The position numbers and the translations under genes were made by a program. The notes beneath the pieces are model-generated. The model saw only the letters and a list, made by a program, of their open reading frames with translations, searched no databases and was not told where the DNA came from. From the NCBI RefSeq assembly GCF_900015215.1, contig NZ_LN555523.1:1616381-1680380 (forward strand): a stretch of 64,000 nt of DNA. The letters run 5' to 3'. The DNA is from Romboutsia ilealis (GTDB lineage Bacteria > Bacillota > Clostridia > Peptostreptococcales > Peptostreptococcaceae). Positions within the stretch are counted from its first letter, which is position 1, and each line of letters opens with the position of its first letter. Shown one piece after another: positions 60,361 to 64,000 of the stretch.

Positions 60361-60930
60361 TTAATTATTTTCTCCTAACTTAGTATTAACTCTATTCCCT
60401 ACTTTCCAAGCTAAAAATACTAATAATAAAAATACTACTACTTTGATAGGATTTTTTATAAATCCTACTACATCACTTGCTGGATAGCTTACTACTAAAA
60501 ACATCACAAATTTCCCAGATAACATTGCAGGAGCAAAGTTCCTTATATCTTTTTCACTTAATGCAGAAGCTATTGTCATTAAAACGCTTGGTACAAATGG
60601 GCAACAATACGCTATAAACAAAACCTTAAATCCTTGACTATATATCCAACTTATAACTTTATTTATTTTTTTATTCTTAATTTTTTTCATATATATACTA
60701 TCTTTAAACTTTTTAGTCAATAAAAATAATGATATTGTTCCTAATCCTGACCCTATCCATGATAATATCATTCCATTTAAAAATCCCAAAAATATTACAT
60801 TGCCAGTTACTATTCCTATCAAAGGCAATGCTGGTATGAAACTTTCAACAAAACAACTCATTAAACCTATTAACATTGTCAAAACCCAATAATCTTGTGC
60901 TATGTAGTATAAACTTTTAATATACTCCAT
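60361..60930 (-). CDS. DedA/TVP38-type VTT-domain membrane protein
   Basis: A 189-residue membrane protein of the TVP38/TMEM64/DedA superfamily, now linked to lipid scrambling or undecaprenyl phosphate recycling. ESFIPALPLIGIVTGNVIFL is at about 29-48, with the downstream G-SGLGTISLFLLTKKFKD segment and the P-F-V-P-S region. It stands alone on the minus strand. Substrate uncertain. Confidence 0.82.
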   Translation of the reverse strand: MEYIKSLYYIAQDYWVLTMLIGLMSCFVESFIPALPLIGIVTGNVIFLGFLNGMILSWIGSGLGTISLFLLTKKFKDSIYMKKIKNKKINKVISWIYSQGFKVLFIAYCCPFVPSVLMTIASALSEKDIRNFAPAMLSGKFVMFLVVSYPASDVVGFIKNPIKVVVFLLLVFLAWKVGNRVNTKLGENN

Positions 60931-61099
60931 TAATATTTCTCCTTTTGATTTCTATTAATTCTAGTATACATTATTTGCTTTAAATTTTATATTATTTTAT
61001 CAAAAATTAAAATAAATAATCTTTTTATTCCATCACTTAATATATTAAATTTTTAATTTAATTATAACTTATTCAATTTAACACTTTATATTTATAATA

Positions 61100-61136
61100 A
61101 TTAAAAGACTAGTAAATATATTCACTAGTCTTTTAC
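61100..61136 (-). terminator. Terminator of the mscS gene
   Basis: AAAAGACTAGT (61103-61113) pairs with ACTAGTCTTTT (61124-61134) around a 10-nt loop. It ends at the stop codon region. Confidence 0.75.
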
Positions 61137-61137
61137 A

Positions 61138-62046
61138 TTACTTCTTATAAACTTCTTTTAAATGAAGATCCATTTGTGGATAAGGTATACTTATATTTTC
61201 TTTATCAAAAGTTATTTTAACTTCTTCTAATAAGCTATGATATATATTCCAATAATCTTCAGTATTACACCATACCCTTACTACAAAATCTATAGAACTT
61301 GCACTATGTGCATTTACAGCTATAAATGGTTTTGGTTCTTTTAAAATTAGCTTCTGGCTTTCAACTATTTTATTTAATATTTCTTTAACATGAGATATTT
61401 CATTTTCATATCCAACACTAAAGATCAAATCTACTCTTCTAGTTGATTTTGCTGAATAGTTTATTAAGCTTCCATTAGATAAGTTCCCATTTGGTATTAA
61501 TATTTGTTTATTATCAAATGTCGCTAACTGAGTATAAAATAGTCCTATTTGTTCTACAACACCACTATATGTTGATGTTTCTATATAATCACCTACTTTA
61601 AATGGTCTAATAAGTAGAATTATAAATCCACCAGCAAAATTAGATAAACTTCCTTGAAGAGCCAAACCTATTGCAACCCCAGCAGATGCTACTAACGCTG
61701 CAATACCAGATAATTGTATTCCCCAATATCCAAGTACCGGCATAATAAGAAGAACTTTAAGAGTCATTGTTATAAGTGACTTTAAGAATTTCCTAAGAGT
61801 TATATCAACCTCTCTTCGTTCTAAAAACTTTATAAAATGTTCCACAACTTTCTTAATTAGTTTAAATCCAATCGATATTATTAATGCTCCTACAATAAGT
61901 TTAAATCCTGTAGTTGCTGCCCATTCTACTAATTTTTCTATTAATGAACTCATTTTTATCTTACTAAAATCGAAGTTCTCTAACTGCTCAAACCCTTTTA
62001 AAACTTCTTCAGTAGTAGATTCCGCAGTTGTCTGACTTAGAAACAT
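61138..62046 (-). CDS. Small-conductance mechanosensitive channel (MscS family)
   Basis: A 302-residue MscS-type channel with three membrane helices. The pore-lining TM3 lies at LVASAGVAIGLALQGSLSNF, then GGFIILLIRPFKVGDYIE and the beta domain TQLATFDNKQILIPNGNLSN. It releases solutes on hypo-osmotic shock. The start at 62046 is chosen because GGAGGTG lies nine bases before it. The upstream TTG at 62052 would overlap this site. Confidence 0.92.
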   Translation of the reverse strand: MFLSQTTAESTTEEVLKGFEQLENFDFSKIKMSSLIEKLVEWAATTGFKLIVGALIISIGFKLIKKVVEHFIKFLERREVDITLRKFLKSLITMTLKVLLIMPVLGYWGIQLSGIAALVASAGVAIGLALQGSLSNFAGGFIILLIRPFKVGDYIETSTYSGVVEQIGLFYTQLATFDNKQILIPNGNLSNGSLINYSAKSTRRVDLIFSVGYENEISHVKEILNKIVESQKLILKEPKPFIAVNAHSASSIDFVVRVWCNTEDYWNIYHSLLEEVKITFDKENISIPYPQMDLHLKEVYKK

Positions 62047-62209
62047 AGACAAGCACCTCCATTTTTCGTCATTTTTACTTATTTTAATTTTTTTTTCTAC
62101 TTTTATTATATTACAACATAAAAAAAAGTATGTCTAGTAAATTAAACTTATATATAAATTATAATATTAAATATCATTAGATATTTCTTAAAAAAGTTTT
62201 TCATATTTA

Positions 62210-63256
62210 TCATAAGCTAAATTTTACCATTTCAAATTTATAGCTTATTTCTTTGAATACATCAATCATATTAGGGTCAAATCCTTTTTCTCTTCCTTCT
62301 ATTATAATATTAACCGTATCTTCATGAGAAAAAGGCTCTTTATAAGGTCGCTTTGTAGTTAAGGCATCATATACATCAGCAATTGCCATAATTCTAGCAC
62401 TTATAGGTATTTCTTCTCCCTTTAATCCACTTGGATATCCTGTTCCATCCCATTTTTCCTGATGATAGTAAGCCATATCTCTAGCTGTATATAAAAAGCT
62501 TTCTTTATCAGTTTCATTTATCATTTTTTGTAAAGATATTGCACCTAGTTCAACATGTTTCTTCATATATTCAAATTCATCCTCATCTAATGAGCCCATT
62601 TTTAATAATGTGGCGTCATTAATTCCAATTTTTCCTATATCATGAAGAGGAGCTGATTTAATAATATCTTTTACATACTCTGGTGTTAAAATATCACTAT
62701 ATACACCAGCTTCTACAAGTTCGTTGGCTAAAATTCTTACGTATTCAGCTGTACGTTTTACATGTCCTCCCGTATTTTCATCTCTGCATTCAACTAACTC
62801 TGCTAATGATAGCATCATTACATCTTGTAAATTTTCTATCATTTGTGTTTTTTCATATATCTTCTCTTCTAATTGAGTTCTATATTCACTAAGTTCTAAA
62901 TGCATTTTAACTCTGCTTAGCATAGACTGTGAAATAAATGGTTTAGTTATAAAATCAACTGCACCTAGTTCAAAACCTTTAACCTCAATTTCACTATCAG
63001 AACGTGAAGTTAAAAATATTACTGGAATATTTTCCAATTCTTTATTTTCTTTAATTTTTGCTAAAGTTTCATATGCATCCATATCAGGTAAATTAATATC
63101 TAATAAAATTAAATCCGGCCTATGTTTTGCTAAAAATTTTAAAGTTTGAGCACCTGATATTAATAAACTCACTTTATAGTAAGGCTTTAATGTATTTTCT
63201 GCCAATTTTAAATTCGTTACATTATCATCTATAACTAATATATGTCTTAACCTCAT
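62210..63256 (-). CDS. Response regulator with HD-GYP cyclic-di-GMP phosphodiesterase domain
   Basis: A 348-residue protein: a receiver domain (Asp53 in LLDINLPD, Lys in TKPF) and an HD-GYP output domain. Catalytic His205-Asp206 are in APLHDIGKIGI, with HQEKWDGTGYPSGLKGEEIP at about 265-284 (GYP 273-275). The protein probably lowers c-di-GMP on phosphorylation. AAAGGTG precedes the ATG. No histidine kinase lies beside it. Confidence 0.93.
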   Translation of the reverse strand: MRLRHILVIDDNVTNLKLAENTLKPYYKVSLLISGAQTLKFLAKHRPDLILLDINLPDMDAYETLAKIKENKELENIPVIFLTSRSDSEIEVKGFELGAVDFITKPFISQSMLSRVKMHLELSEYRTQLEEKIYEKTQMIENLQDVMMLSLAELVECRDENTGGHVKRTAEYVRILANELVEAGVYSDILTPEYVKDIIKSAPLHDIGKIGINDATLLKMGSLDEDEFEYMKKHVELGAISLQKMINETDKESFLYTARDMAYYHQEKWDGTGYPSGLKGEEIPISARIMAIADVYDALTTKRPYKEPFSHEDTVNIIIEGREKGFDPNMIDVFKEISYKFEMVKFSL

Positions 63257-63386
63257 GTATTCACCTTTCTTTCATTTCTTACCATTTTATTCATTTTATT
63301 ATATACTTAAAATTAATCTAATTTCAATGATTAAGATAATTAAAATAAATTTACCTTATATATTTATTATTTTTCTATTAAAGATT

Positions 63387-63453
63387 TAATGTTTATATTA
63401 ACTAAAGTATTTTGTAAAAAATATACAAAATATTTTAGTTAATATAAACATTA
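63387..63453. promoter_or_regulatory. Long near-perfect palindrome upstream of the MsmK-type gene
   Basis: TAATGTTTATATTAACTAAA followed by GTATTTTGTA, a short A-rich loop and then the reverse complement, 29 of 30 pairs. It lies 82 bp before the ATPase start. No U-run is clear, so it could be a large operator, an attenuator or a terminator of unseen RNA. Confidence 0.55.
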
Positions 63454-63534
63454 CTAGGAAAACATTTTTCTGTTAACATTTAATTGTAATTAGCTTTAAA
63501 TTTAAAATATTAAAATATAAAGGGGAGAATTATT

Positions 63535-64000
63535 ATGGCAGAGGTAATTTTAAAAAATATATGTAAATCTTATGATAATGGATTTAATGCAGTAAAAAAT
63601 GTGAATATAAATATAGAAGATAAAGAATTTGTAGTTTTAGTTGGTCCTTCTGGATGTGGTAAGTCAACTACATTAAGAATGATAGCTGGACTTGAAGATA
63701 TAAGTGATGGTGAGTTATACATAGGAGATAAATTAGTAAACGATATAGACCCTAAAGATAGAGATATAGCAATGGTTTTCCAAAACTATGCTCTATACCC
63801 ACACCTAAGTGTATATGATAATATGGCATTTGCTCTAAAACTTAGAAAAATGCCTAAAGATGAAATAAATAAAAAGGTTAAAGAGGCAGCTAAAATACTT
63901 GATTTAGATCATCTATTAGATAGAAAACCTAAAGCTTTATCTGGAGGACAAAGACAAAGGGTTGCTCTTGGACGCGCTATAGTTAGAAATCCTAAAGTTT
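63535..64000 (+). CDS. Sugar ABC transporter ATPase, MsmK/UgpC type (cut by window edge)
   Basis: 155 codons of a CUT1-type sugar ATPase. The Walker [10 protein letters not shown] is at 37-45, the Q loop in [20 protein letters not shown] and the signature [16 protein letters not shown] near 134-150. The C-terminal regulatory domain lies outside the window. These ATPases often serve several sugar permeases. GGGGAGAA precedes the ATG. Confidence 0.93.
   Translation, partial: MAEVILKNICKSYDNGFNAVKNVNINIEDKEFVVLVGPSGCGKSTTLRMIAGLEDISDGELYIGDKLVNDIDPKDRDIAMVFQNYALYPHLSVYDNMAFALKLRKMPKDEINKKVKEAAKILDLDHLLDRKPKALSGGQRQRVALGRAIVRNPKV

Overview
The window is a low-GC (high-A+T) chromosomal segment of an anaerobic Firmicute, most likely class Clostridia and probably a Peptostreptococcaceae relative (Clostridioides, Paeniclostridium, Romboutsia or similar). 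The basis is the A/T-ending codon use, clostridial ribosome binding sites, an apparently NADPH-independent thioredoxin reductase, an exported superoxide dismutase and the clostridial order rpsB-tsf-pyrH-frr-uppS-cdsA-dxr-rseP-ispG. Species cannot be fixed from sequence alone. Most genes lie on the minus strand. No rRNA, tRNA or CRISPR array was recognised.

Layout. 1-1300: ferrous iron uptake (feoA and the start of feoB) behind a Fur-type operator. 1.5-8.6 kb: cell-envelope genes (polysaccharide deacetylase, NCS2 purine permease, two paralogous Pro/Glu/Lys repeat proteins, LytR-CpsA-Psr protein, SPOR-tailed amidase). 8.8-9.6 kb: a DUF1659/DUF2922/YvrJ small-gene trio. 9.6-12.6 kb: a phage-derived replication/control islet (Mor-like activator, DnaC-like loader, DnaD-like protein, YqaJ-type fragment, antirepressor, XRE regulator), bordered by an IS630-family element (12.6-13.5 kb). 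14.1-15.1 kb: two convergent VanZ-like genes. 15.2-25.3 kb: a surface polysaccharide locus (galE, galU, acyltransferase, Wzy-like polymerase, two GT4 enzymes, priming transferase, flippase) with a truncated Wzz gene and a decayed O-acetylation cassette. 25.7-34.6 kb: the housekeeping run ispG-rseP-dxr-cdsA-uppS-frr-pyrH-tsf-rpsB. 34.8-39.6 kb: D,D-carboxypeptidase, a pentapeptide-repeat potassium channel, a DEAD-box helicase and an SH3-3D protein. 40.2-44.8 kb: the ribose operon rbsKDACB. 45-64 kb: mixed genes (plsC, moaA, agcS, trxBA, a two-component system, an HTH-RHH regulator with a lipoprotein, PTS EIIC, a second pentapeptide channel-like protein, lplA, exported SOD, YdjM-like protein, DedA, MscS, HD-GYP response regulator and the start of an MsmK/UgpC-type ATPase).

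The strongest unexplained signal is a dispersed, structured repeat family of about 55-115 bp. Its core has the form CAACG-arm-loop-arm-CCGTTG. About eleven intact or decayed copies occur, all in the same orientation, with compensating changes in the arms. The arm variants that break pairing on the plus strand become G-U pairs on the minus strand, which points to selection on RNA transcribed in the direction of most genes. Copies form the stop codon of the amidase, add a spurious in-frame ATG before ispG, and have apparently replaced the body of a second DUF1659 gene. A second, unrelated structured element occurs in two covarying copies (near 32.0 kb and 40.1 kb) around a nearly invariant loop. 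Other points of interest are the paired pentapeptide channels, one without a potassium filter, the ferredoxin-type thioredoxin reductase, and the eroded polysaccharide O-acetylation and chain-length genes.
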